Part shown: in pieces, positions 9,709 through 17,373 of the stretch | Layout of the letters: each line of letters begins with the position of its first letter | Numbering within the stretch: the first letter of the stretch is position 1 | Source of the DNA: CBDHFQ01 sp965262565 | GTDB taxonomy: Bacteria > Bacteroidota > Bacteroidia > J057 | Length of the DNA stretch: 64,000 nt | Assembly (NCBI GenBank): GCA_965262565.1 | Contig: CBDHFQ010000041.1 | Location: 124,001 to 188,000 of the forward strand | Direction: 5' to 3' | Program-made: the position numbers and the translations under genes | Notes under the pieces: model-generated | The model's database searches: none | What the model was told of the DNA's origin: nothing | What the model saw: the letters and a program-made list of their open reading frames with translations, nothing else

Positions 9709-10524
9709 ATGGGTATATATGTGCCAAAAAAACGCATGTCTACTTATCTGGAAATATTGGAAAAAGCTATCCAGGAATTAACAATATCAGCTGGAGAAGA
9801 TGGAATTATTAGTAGAGCAGATGTTAGAACCAAGTTGATGGAATTAGATGAAGCTACTTATCGCCTAGTCGTATTGTTATATCGATTTTTATTGAGTGTT
9901 GAGTCTGGTTCTTCTAAAAGAATTACTATCAAGGATGTTGAATGGACCCATAATCTCTTAAAGCAATTGATGATTGCCAGGATGGATACGGAAGAGAGCT
10001 TCATCACAGGAGAGGAGGTATATTATATTCAGCAACCTGCCAGAATTATGGTAGAGCTTGCAAGGGCCGTTAAAGAAACAGCTAAAGAGCAAATGAGTCC
10101 TGAGACCAATGAAATTTTTAAGCGGCTGGAAGCGTTGTCTATCCATCTCATTTTTGACTTTTTTGGCTCTGAGGCAGATATGCCAGTAGAAGCGATTCAT
10201 ATAGAGAAAAAGGTAGAAGAATTAACTCCTGAGGCTGTCGCAAAGGCACTAGAATTAGACCAATCAAATCCATCAGAGGTTATTTATCGATTTGAAGCAG
10301 CTTCTTCCCGATTTTATGGAATGTTTACTGACTTACACAATTCCTTCGAGATTCCTGAAGCCAAAGAAGTACTTGATATCCTTCAGGAACAACTAGAAGA
10401 TACTTCTGTTATCATCCAAGGAGAAGATAATGCTAGTGTAGACTCAGAACATCCTGTATATATATTAGGTATTGCTCCGGATCAATCATTATTAGGATTG
10501 AGAAGTGCCGTCATTTGGACCTAG
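9709..10524 (+). CDS. Uncharacterised protein with nuclease-A-inhibitor-like C-terminal region
   Basis: This 271-residue soluble protein has no signal peptide or membrane segment and is rich in Glu and Leu, mostly helical in appearance. The last ~80 residues recall NuiA, the inhibitor of the sugar-non-specific nuclease NucA: a helix with EAKEVLDILQEQLED, then VYILGIAPDQSLLGLRSA and a C-terminal Thr. The start of the protein (YLEILEKAIQELTISAG) also recalls the NuiA N-terminus, with about 130 extra residues between. This is recollection of the family pattern, not a search. The gene sits between two paralogous permease genes, divergent from one and convergent with the other. A second ATG at 9736 is a possible start. 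No nuclease gene is visible nearby. Confidence 0.55.
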   Translation: MGIYVPKKRMSTYLEILEKAIQELTISAGEDGIISRADVRTKLMELDEATYRLVVLLYRFLLSVESGSSKRITIKDVEWTHNLLKQLMIARMDTEESFITGEEVYYIQQPARIMVELARAVKETAKEQMSPETNEIFKRLEALSIHLIFDFFGSEADMPVEAIHIEKKVEELTPEAVAKALELDQSNPSEVIYRFEAASSRFYGMFTDLHNSFEIPEAKEVLDILQEQLEDTSVIIQGEDNASVDSEHPVYILGIAPDQSLLGLRSAVIWT

Positions 10525-10555
10525 CATTTTATGCATAGATTCAATCTGTAGAAAT

Positions 10556-10592
10556 GCCTCAGACAAGACGGCATATGACCCTTGAATGAGGC
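10556..10592. terminator. Possible bidirectional hairpin between convergent genes
   Basis: GCCTCA (10556-10561) pairs with TGAGGC (10587-10592), and inside it CAAG pairs with CTTG after a 2-nt internal loop. It lies in the 116-base gap between the convergent genes ending at 10524 and 10641. No strong T run follows on either strand, so its role as a terminator is inferred from position. Confidence 0.4.
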
Positions 10593-10640
10593 TAATTCTT
10601 TACTTTCATCATACCATGCCCCTTTTACATAAAGCGCAAA

Positions 10641-13094
10641 TTACTCATCTTTTAGGGTTTTCGATGGTTCGATCCAGGCCGCCCTCAAAGACTGATAACT
10701 CACGGTCAAAAATGCGATAGTAATTGCAGCAATTCCCGATAAAATAAATATACTTGCTCCTATGTTTATTCTGTATTCAAAGTTCTCTAACCATTGACTA
10801 ATTAATATATAGGCAAGAGGGGAGGCAATCACTAAGGAAAGAATAACTAATAACATGAATTCCCTGGATAACAGGCCAACTATATTGGATACAGAGGCAC
10901 CTAATACTTTTCTAATGCCTATCTCCTTAGTTCTTCGTTCTGCCATAAATGCGGCTAAAGCGAATAATCCTAAACAAGCAACTAAAATAGCTAGCATGGA
11001 AAAGGCTCCAAAAATTTGCCCTAGTTGCTGTTCTGATTTGTACATATTGGCAAATCTTTGATCAAGGAAGGTATATTCAAAAGGTTGATTTGGGACAAAA
11101 TCTTTCCATTTAGTTTCAATTTGGGAAAGTACTCCAGCTACTTCATCTGTTTTTACCTTCACGGAAATGGCACTGGTACTGTGATCAAATTGAAGACATA
11201 AAGCTGTAATCGCGCTCCTTAGCGATTCAAAATGAAAATCTTCCACTACGCCGATCACCTTAAGTGATCCTATGGTCGGTTCGGTAGCTCCATCAGGAAA
11301 ATCCGTAAATGTAGAAATACTTTCTCCTAAAGCATTTTCCAAACTATCAAAGCCAAATCTATATGCAGCAGTTCTATTTAATACAATAGCTTGAGAATCC
11401 GTAGGAAAAGATGCACTAAATCCTCTCCCAGCGATTACTTCCAGCCCTAAGGTAGGAATGTAATTATCATCCACGTTCCAGTTTTGCATTAATACCTGTT
11501 TTTCCGGTGACCTATCTCCTTCCGGCCAAAACATCGTATTACTTCTATTAAATCCTGCCACTGGAAGGTAACCTGAGGCAGAAACACTGGCTACATTAGG
11601 AATATCATACAGCGACTTTTTAAAGGTCTCCAGACTTTCTCTTAGGGTAAAAGTATCTTCTATAATGATGACCCTATCTTTTTCGAAGCCCAATTTTTTA
11701 TTCTGTACATACCTCATTTGCTGGTATATCGCAATAGTAGCGGCAATAAGCACAATTGAGGTAGTAAATTGGAAAATAACCAGGGAACTACGCAACCATT
11801 TTCCACTTGCACCGCCTCTGATTTTGCCTTTCAGGACGGTAGCAGGTCTAAATGAGGATAAGAAAAAGGCTGGATATATCCCTGCTAATACACTAATGAT
11901 AAATAACGTGCTAAATAAGGTAGCATAAAAAAGAGGATTAGTGAAAGGAATAGCGATCTGCCTATCTGCCAGCATATTAAAAAATGGCATGATAGCCCAG
12001 GCTAACAAAATAGCTAGTACGAAAGAAATGAGGGTGAGTAAAAAAGATTCTACTAAAAACTGTTGGATTAACTGAGATTTAAACGAGCCCAATACTTTCC
12101 TGACACCTACTTCTTTGGCTCTATTGGCTGACTTTGCCGTAGAGAGATTCATAAAATTAATGCAAGCTATAATTAATATGAACAGGGCAATTCCTGTGAA
12201 CAACCAAATATATCTTATATCGCTGGTCGGCTTTAATTCACCTTCTAAATTAGAGGTTAGGTGGATAGCGGAAAGAGGTTGAATCCCATATTTAATTCTA
12301 TCCCCATTGGCCTCGAACTCCTTCAAGTCCTTTTGCATAAACTGGACTATCTGGGGCTCTACATATTTTTGTATGATTAACGGAAAGAGTTTTTCTTTAA
12401 AAGCTTCTATGCTATTTCCTTCCTTCAACACAAAGTAAGTGATGAAATTATGGCTTACCCAGAGATTTTGCTTACTTTCTTCTAAACCTGCCATAGCAAG
12501 CAGCATATCAAATTCGAAATGGCTATTGTCAGGAGTGTTTTTAAATACTCCAGTAACTTTATATGTGTCATCATTATCCAAGGTAAGCGATTTACCTACA
12601 GCATTTTCATCAGGGAATAGGATTTCAGCCAGAGAAGAGGATATAATAAGCGTATTAGGTTCGCTTAAAGCTGATTCGATATCTCCCTGTTCAAAAGGAA
12701 AGTCAAAAATTTCTATAAATTCCTGATCTGCGAAGATAACCTCATTTACTTTTATATTCTCTGTCTCCGATACCTTCCGGACAAGATATGTTCCTCTGGT
12801 CCTTAATCTGCCAGCTTGTTCTATTTCCGGAAAATCTTTTTCTATAGTCCTGGCCAGTGGAGCAGGCATATAGGGAAATTTTCCCTCCATTTTACCAAGC
12901 TTAAAATCAGCTTGCATCCTGTAAATTCGGTCATACTTTGGAAAGTGTTTATCGAAACTTAATTCATATTGAACGAATAGGACAATGAGTAAACAACAAG
13001 CAATTCCTACGGCCAATCCTAAAATATTGATTATAGAAAAGAATGAGTGCTTAAAGAGATTTCTGAGGGCTGACTGAAAATAATGCTGATACAT
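10641..13094 (-). CDS. ABC transporter permease, MacB/FtsX type (copy 2)
   Basis: This 817-residue paralogue of the protein at 7090-9540 has the same domain order: first helix at about 20-42, MacB-type core domain, FtsX block (RAKEVGVRKVLGSFK), second core domain, and last FtsX block (RRTKEIGIRKVLGAS). Many stretches are near-identical between the copies (for example LNRTAAYRFGF against LNRAAANSFGF, and TFLDQRFANMY against TFLDQEFAKMY), which points to duplication followed by divergence. No ATP-binding partner is encoded nearby. The ATG at 13094 gives an N-terminus that aligns with copy 1 (MYQHYFQSALRN against MHKHFLNAAIRT). Confidence 0.92.
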   Translation of the reverse strand: MYQHYFQSALRNLFKHSFFSIINILGLAVGIACCLLIVLFVQYELSFDKHFPKYDRIYRMQADFKLGKMEGKFPYMPAPLARTIEKDFPEIEQAGRLRTRGTYLVRKVSETENIKVNEVIFADQEFIEIFDFPFEQGDIESALSEPNTLIISSSLAEILFPDENAVGKSLTLDNDDTYKVTGVFKNTPDNSHFEFDMLLAMAGLEESKQNLWVSHNFITYFVLKEGNSIEAFKEKLFPLIIQKYVEPQIVQFMQKDLKEFEANGDRIKYGIQPLSAIHLTSNLEGELKPTSDIRYIWLFTGIALFILIIACINFMNLSTAKSANRAKEVGVRKVLGSFKSQLIQQFLVESFLLTLISFVLAILLAWAIMPFFNMLADRQIAIPFTNPLFYATLFSTLFIISVLAGIYPAFFLSSFRPATVLKGKIRGGASGKWLRSSLVIFQFTTSIVLIAATIAIYQQMRYVQNKKLGFEKDRVIIIEDTFTLRESLETFKKSLYDIPNVASVSASGYLPVAGFNRSNTMFWPEGDRSPEKQVLMQNWNVDDNYIPTLGLEVIAGRGFSASFPTDSQAIVLNRTAAYRFGFDSLENALGESISTFTDFPDGATEPTIGSLKVIGVVEDFHFESLRSAITALCLQFDHSTSAISVKVKTDEVAGVLSQIETKWKDFVPNQPFEYTFLDQRFANMYKSEQQLGQIFGAFSMLAILVACLGLFALAAFMAERRTKEIGIRKVLGASVSNIVGLLSREFMLLVILSLVIASPLAYILISQWLENFEYRINIGASIFILSGIAAITIAFLTVSYQSLRAAWIEPSKTLKDE

Positions 13095-13289
13095 ATTTTT
13101 GGGCGTTTGTTAAAAGCATGCGGTTAGGTAGACTTATAGTTAAGAGAAGAATTTAGCGAATGGGGTTGCACGAAAATGAACCTTACTTTTAGATTCGTTG
13201 AGATGAAGCTGTTACTTAACATCAGAAAGTGCAAAGATATATTCAGTTGGACATCATGGAAAAAGCTAAAATCATCCTAACTTAGCGAT

Positions 13290-14888
13290 ATGCTTAAATC
13301 ATTTAGGAGTGCCTATTTGCTGATGGTTGGACTTGCTATCTCTTGTGGAGGCAAACAACAAAATGATACTCAGGATGCCGAACATCTCTCAAAGGCGAAT
13401 AGTTTTGAATCAATTGATTTAGAGGAGAATATTTATACTGGGAACTTGGCGGATGGGCAGAAACTAGCTAAACAATATTGTTCTTCCTGTCATCAATATC
13501 CCGAACCTCAATTACTAGATAAAGCAACCTGGGAAACGTATATTCTACCTCGTATGGGATATATGATGGGAGTGTACCAAAATGATCGACAAAGGGAGGA
13601 ATTAATTGAACAAGGTGAGGCTACTCAAAGAGTGATATTGGCAGATATATTTCCTCAAACTCCGAGAATAGATAGAGAAAGTTGGAAGGCTATTCAGCAA
13701 TTTTATCTTGATCAAGCCCCGCAAAAGTTGACTGCCACTTCATTCAACAACAACGTAAATGTTCAGTCAAAGAGATTTGAAGTAAATCTCTCTCCTTATC
13801 GATTATCTCCCCCAAGTTCCACCTATGTCAGTTTTAAGGATAACCAACAATTATGGGTTGGGGATGCGCATACACAGAGTTTATATATTTTTGATAATCA
13901 ATTGAAACTATCGAGAGTCGCTCGTATTAAAGAGGGGCTTACTCATATGCATGAGGATAGTGAACATTTATGGCTTACGTTAATGGGATCATTCTCTCCT
14001 ACTGATGCTGCTTCTGGTATGCTATTGCGATTACCCAAAATAGCAGGGCAACAACCAAAGCCTGTAATTTCTAAGCTTAGGCGGCCAGTTCATAGTAGCT
14101 TTGCGGATATAAACCTGGACGGCAAAGAAGATGTAGTAATTTGTGAGTATGCTAAATGGACAGGAGTACTTTCATGGTGGGAACAACAAGAGAATAAGTA
14201 TGTCCAACATGTGTTAAAGGCTAAAGCTGGCGCCATCAAATCATATGTGAGAGATGTCAATAACGATGGCCGTCCTGATATTATGGCGTTGTTTGGTCAA
14301 GGAGATGAAGGAATAAGCCTTTTTGTGAATCTTGGAAAAGGTCAATTCGAAGAAAAGATTTTATTCAGCTTTCCACCATCCTACGGTTCGAGTGATTTTC
14401 TGCTATTTGATTGGAATAGGGATGGTAGGGAAGATATTATTTATACGGCTGGGGACAATGCGGATTATCCTCCTATCAATAAACCGTATCACGGAATAAG
14501 AATATTTGAACATACAGGTGATTACGGGTTTGAAGAAGTGATGTTTTATCCTTTACCGGGAGCTTATAAAGCTGTTCCTGCTGATTTAGATGTAGATGGG
14601 GACTTGGATATCGCTGCTATTTCATTTTTTCCGGATTTTTCTACTTCTCCTCATCGTGGGTTTGTCTGGCTGGAAAATAAGGGAGGAGATCAATTTCAAG
14701 AACACCACATTCAGGAAAGTATAAACGGAAGATGGATTAGCATGGATGTAGCGGATTGGGACCAGGATGGAGATGAAGATATTGTTTTGGGTTCCCTAGC
14801 TTTTGAAGCACCTGGATATGAAGCCATCGTAAACCAATGGATCAATGGCGGTATCCCATTTATCATTTTGGAAAACAAAACCAGGTGA
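13290..14888 (+). CDS. FG-GAP/VCBS repeat lipoprotein with c-type heme motif
   Basis: This 532-residue exported lipoprotein has a lipobox ending at Cys19 (LAISC). Close behind is a heme-attachment motif CSSCH at 64-68, in a short cytochrome-like segment with possible Met ligands (RMGYMMG). The rest is a beta-propeller of FG-GAP/VCBS repeats with calcium-binding-like loops such as DINLDGKED, DVNNDGRPD, DWNRDGRED, DLDVDGDLD and DWDQDGDED. In Bacteroidota such proteins are surface or periplasmic, and some are annotated as cytochrome-domain VCBS proteins. Redox function is inferred only from the CXXCH motif. It is transcribed away from the permease gene and converges with the DUF3817 gene. Confidence 0.85.
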   Translation: MLKSFRSAYLLMVGLAISCGGKQQNDTQDAEHLSKANSFESIDLEENIYTGNLADGQKLAKQYCSSCHQYPEPQLLDKATWETYILPRMGYMMGVYQNDRQREELIEQGEATQRVILADIFPQTPRIDRESWKAIQQFYLDQAPQKLTATSFNNNVNVQSKRFEVNLSPYRLSPPSSTYVSFKDNQQLWVGDAHTQSLYIFDNQLKLSRVARIKEGLTHMHEDSEHLWLTLMGSFSPTDAASGMLLRLPKIAGQQPKPVISKLRRPVHSSFADINLDGKEDVVICEYAKWTGVLSWWEQQENKYVQHVLKAKAGAIKSYVRDVNNDGRPDIMALFGQGDEGISLFVNLGKGQFEEKILFSFPPSYGSSDFLLFDWNRDGREDIIYTAGDNADYPPINKPYHGIRIFEHTGDYGFEEVMFYPLPGAYKAVPADLDVDGDLDIAAISFFPDFSTSPHRGFVWLENKGGDQFQEHHIQESINGRWISMDVADWDQDGDEDIVLGSLAFEAPGYEAIVNQWINGGIPFIILENKTR

Positions 14889-14916
14889 CCAGGTGAATGA
14901 AGAGATGTCAACCCCT

Positions 14917-15237
14917 TTAAGACGCCAATTTTTCCTCTTCTTTAGGTTGAAAAAGCTTTTTATCAGCCCAGAAGGGTCCGAAAGGAATGATAGAAGCGAT
15001 CAGGGCCAGTAGCGTTTTTTTTATGTTCCAATTTTCCCTGAAGGTGAAATATAATACGGCACCTACATAAAGGATAAATAGTATTCCATGTATAAGTCCT
15101 ATAACTTCATTGGGATGGGGATAGCCGAAACCATATTTCAAAGGCATAGTAATTCCCAAAATTAGCAATAGGGATATGCCTTCAGCATATGCAATGAGCC
15201 TTAACCTACCTAATGGAGTCCTTAACAGTTTAATCAT
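14917..15237 (-). CDS. DUF3817 family integral membrane protein
   Basis: This small membrane protein has about 106 residues and three hydrophobic helices. The N-terminal segment TPLGRLRLIAYAEGISLL and the middle HGILFILYVGAVL are characteristic of the DUF3817 family, whose function is unknown. I use the ATG at 15237; a longer reading starting with TTG at 15249 adds four residues. It is the last gene of a same-strand cluster whose members are separated by about 10-20 bases. Lys- and Glu-rich residues end the protein after the last helix. Confidence 0.85.
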   Translation of the reverse strand: MIKLLRTPLGRLRLIAYAEGISLLLILGITMPLKYGFGYPHPNEVIGLIHGILFILYVGAVLYFTFRENWNIKKTLLALIASIIPFGPFWADKKLFQPKEEEKLAS

Positions 15238-15257
15238 ATGTAATTTCAATAGTCAGT

Positions 15258-16283
15258 TTAAAAATCCGAATCGGAAGCAATAGAAAAAACTCCGTAGGCC
15301 AGGGGAGGAAGTAAAAATAATCCCACCGTAGCGAGAGGACTAATTCCACCTGCAATTTGAAATGACCTGCTTCTTCCGACTCTTTGATTATCAGTGGCAT
15401 GATACATATTAATCACATAAGATCCCTTGGATAACTTCTTAGGTATATTCCAATTAAAGGAGCTACTCCTAATATTTTGACCGATAATTGTCTCATTACC
15501 ATTTAGGTCGACCAGGGCTAACTCCAAAGGAATATCTACATTTGGTGGACCTTCCCAACGTATATTAATAGATTCTCCTTTCTTAAATTTTTCTCCCAAA
15601 TAAGGAGCAAAAAATTGAAAAGAGTTTTCCGTTAAGTTGTTTGCTGGAGGAATGTACCGGTTTGCTACATTATCCTGAGGGGGAGTCTGTACTGGGGCAA
15701 CAGCCTCTGGCTTGGGAAAGGTAATACCCACAATACTCGTGGTCCATCGATTTCCCGCTTTATCAATCCGGATTTCAGCGATTCTTTCAGTAGGTTTGTA
15801 AGCTTGATTGATCTCTTTATGGGCATTATTTAAGGATCTTGTAAAAGAAATCTGAAGGTAGTAATATTGATCCTTTTCTATATCTGTAATTACATCTACA
15901 TCTGAAAATGTAACGGAAGGGGAAGAGCTTTTGGAATACAATAAATCAAAATAATTGAGATATTGTTTTACAGACATATCTACCTCATTCGCCTCTACAG
16001 TAGTAATCGAAGGATCAAGATCATTTTCTATCACAATTTCTCTGTCGTAAAATATTTGATTTCTACTTCCGGGCGAAAAACTGTTTTCCATAAGAAAAGC
16101 TCTTTCTTCTGGCGACGTCTCAGCGTTGGATATTTCATTCATCAAGTCCTCCAGGTCTTCTATCAGTTGTTCCGCACTTAGGATAAGTTGTAGTTCCTCT
16201 CTTGTGCTAATTTCCTGACCAAGGAGGTTAAATTGGATGGTTAACGATAAAATGATTAGTGTAATGTGTAACAGTCGACGCAT
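15258..16283 (-). CDS. Exported protein with Kre9/Knh1-like domain
   Basis: This 341-residue protein has an N-terminal signal peptide (hydrophobic to about residue 20, then LGQE). Residues about 25-190 are a novel-looking domain with alternating strands and helices. At about 225-310 is a small beta-sandwich with F-x-x-G-E-S-I-N-I-R-W-E-G and later SFNWNIPKKLSKGSYVINMY. This resembles the Kre9/Knh1 and Ser-Thr-rich GPI-anchored Ig-like family seen in cell-wall proteins. A hydrophobic helix (about 315-335) near the C-terminus may anchor it. It lies 18 bases after the hypothetical gene at 16302-17363 and is probably in the same operon. The precise function is unknown. Confidence 0.75.
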   Translation of the reverse strand: MRRLLHITLIILSLTIQFNLLGQEISTREELQLILSAEQLIEDLEDLMNEISNAETSPEERAFLMENSFSPGSRNQIFYDREIVIENDLDPSITTVEANEVDMSVKQYLNYFDLLYSKSSSPSVTFSDVDVITDIEKDQYYYLQISFTRSLNNAHKEINQAYKPTERIAEIRIDKAGNRWTTSIVGITFPKPEAVAPVQTPPQDNVANRYIPPANNLTENSFQFFAPYLGEKFKKGESINIRWEGPPNVDIPLELALVDLNGNETIIGQNIRSSSFNWNIPKKLSKGSYVINMYHATDNQRVGRSRSFQIAGGISPLATVGLFLLPPLAYGVFSIASDSDF

Positions 16284-16301
16284 GTCTTTACGATTATGAA
16301 A

Positions 16302-17363
16302 TTAAAACTGACTAGTTTGTTCTACTCTAATGTTTGATAAAAGAACGTCCCATTGCTCTTCCTGAAGCCCAAATTTATATTTATCATATGTCTTAAATAC
16401 TACCTCAACAGTTTTATAAGTAAGATCCTTATAAACCAGAAGACCATCTTTGAATCCTTGAAATTTTTGTGCAAAACTGACGGTTCCATAATAATTTCCA
16501 TCTGTACCTTTCCTAATTTCTCCAACATAGTAAATATCGACCCACTCAATAATGACCTTATCATAAAAATATCGCTTAACATCATTTAAATACTTCACGA
16601 TTGTTTTGCTTTGTGGTACGGCATTAGGTTTGTTAATATTACTAACCTCTACTATACAGCTATTATTAAGAAATAAAGTCAGAGCTTCTGAGATGGCTTT
16701 GTCAGCGGTACTACTAGGAGTATTTCTGTCAGAAATAAGCCCTATATACTGAGTAAGCTTTTTTGTTTGTTCCAAAGCCCTGTTTTTAAAGGCCTCTTTA
16801 TCAATATGTAGTAATTCATCTTCTTGGTTAATAATAGTTCCTATGTCAGTTTGAGAGCGTTCATCGCCCAGTTGAGAAATAATTAACTGGCGGGCAATCT
16901 CTTCGTATTTAGCGAAAGCCTGTATTTTTTTCGTTCTGTCAAATAAAGCTACGACTCTGTTCAAGGAATAGCTTTTAGCTGTCATGTCAGTTTTTCCAAT
17001 CAAATCTGCACTAATTTGTCCATTGGAAATAATCGTATTGTCAACAGGTAACAGGTCACCGTCACTTAATAAAATAAGATCGTGAGTAGGATGATTAAAT
17101 GGCAATATGCAGGAATCTCCCATATGAAATGCTTTTACTTCTCCACTATTAAATACAATGAGAGAAACATCAGATTTCTCTACCCATTGAAGAGGTTCTT
17201 CGGGATGAGCCTTATTGTAATAGCTAAAGCCGGTTCCTGCTTGCTGAAGCTCAGTAACGTTTAAAAAAGTATTATTTCTTAGGTACAAATGTTCCTGAGC
17301 GTTTATCCCAAGAGATGAACACAAGCAAAGGCAAAGGGTGAACCATAATAAAAATAGTCTCAT
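16302..17363 (-). CDS. Exported protein of unknown function in the PKD operon
   Basis: I place the start at the ATG at 17363, giving 353 residues with a clear signal peptide (MRLFLLWFTLCLCLCSSLG, then INAQE). The longer open frame up to 17447 would overlap the upstream PKD gene and bury the signal peptide, so I reject it. The mature protein is mixed alpha/beta with strands near the N-terminus, a helical middle (about 135-225) and a C-terminal part with EWVDIYYVGEIRKGTDGNYYG that looks like a beta-domain recording a measured or stored value. I recognise no family. The gene starts 10 bases after the PKD gene stop, so they are probably co-transcribed. Confidence 0.75.
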   Translation of the reverse strand: MRLFLLWFTLCLCLCSSLGINAQEHLYLRNNTFLNVTELQQAGTGFSYYNKAHPEEPLQWVEKSDVSLIVFNSGEVKAFHMGDSCILPFNHPTHDLILLSDGDLLPVDNTIISNGQISADLIGKTDMTAKSYSLNRVVALFDRTKKIQAFAKYEEIARQLIISQLGDERSQTDIGTIINQEDELLHIDKEAFKNRALEQTKKLTQYIGLISDRNTPSSTADKAISEALTLFLNNSCIVEVSNINKPNAVPQSKTIVKYLNDVKRYFYDKVIIEWVDIYYVGEIRKGTDGNYYGTVSFAQKFQGFKDGLLVYKDLTYKTVEVVFKTYDKYKFGLQEEQWDVLLSNIRVEQTSQF

Positions 17364-17373
17364 AAATAATTTT

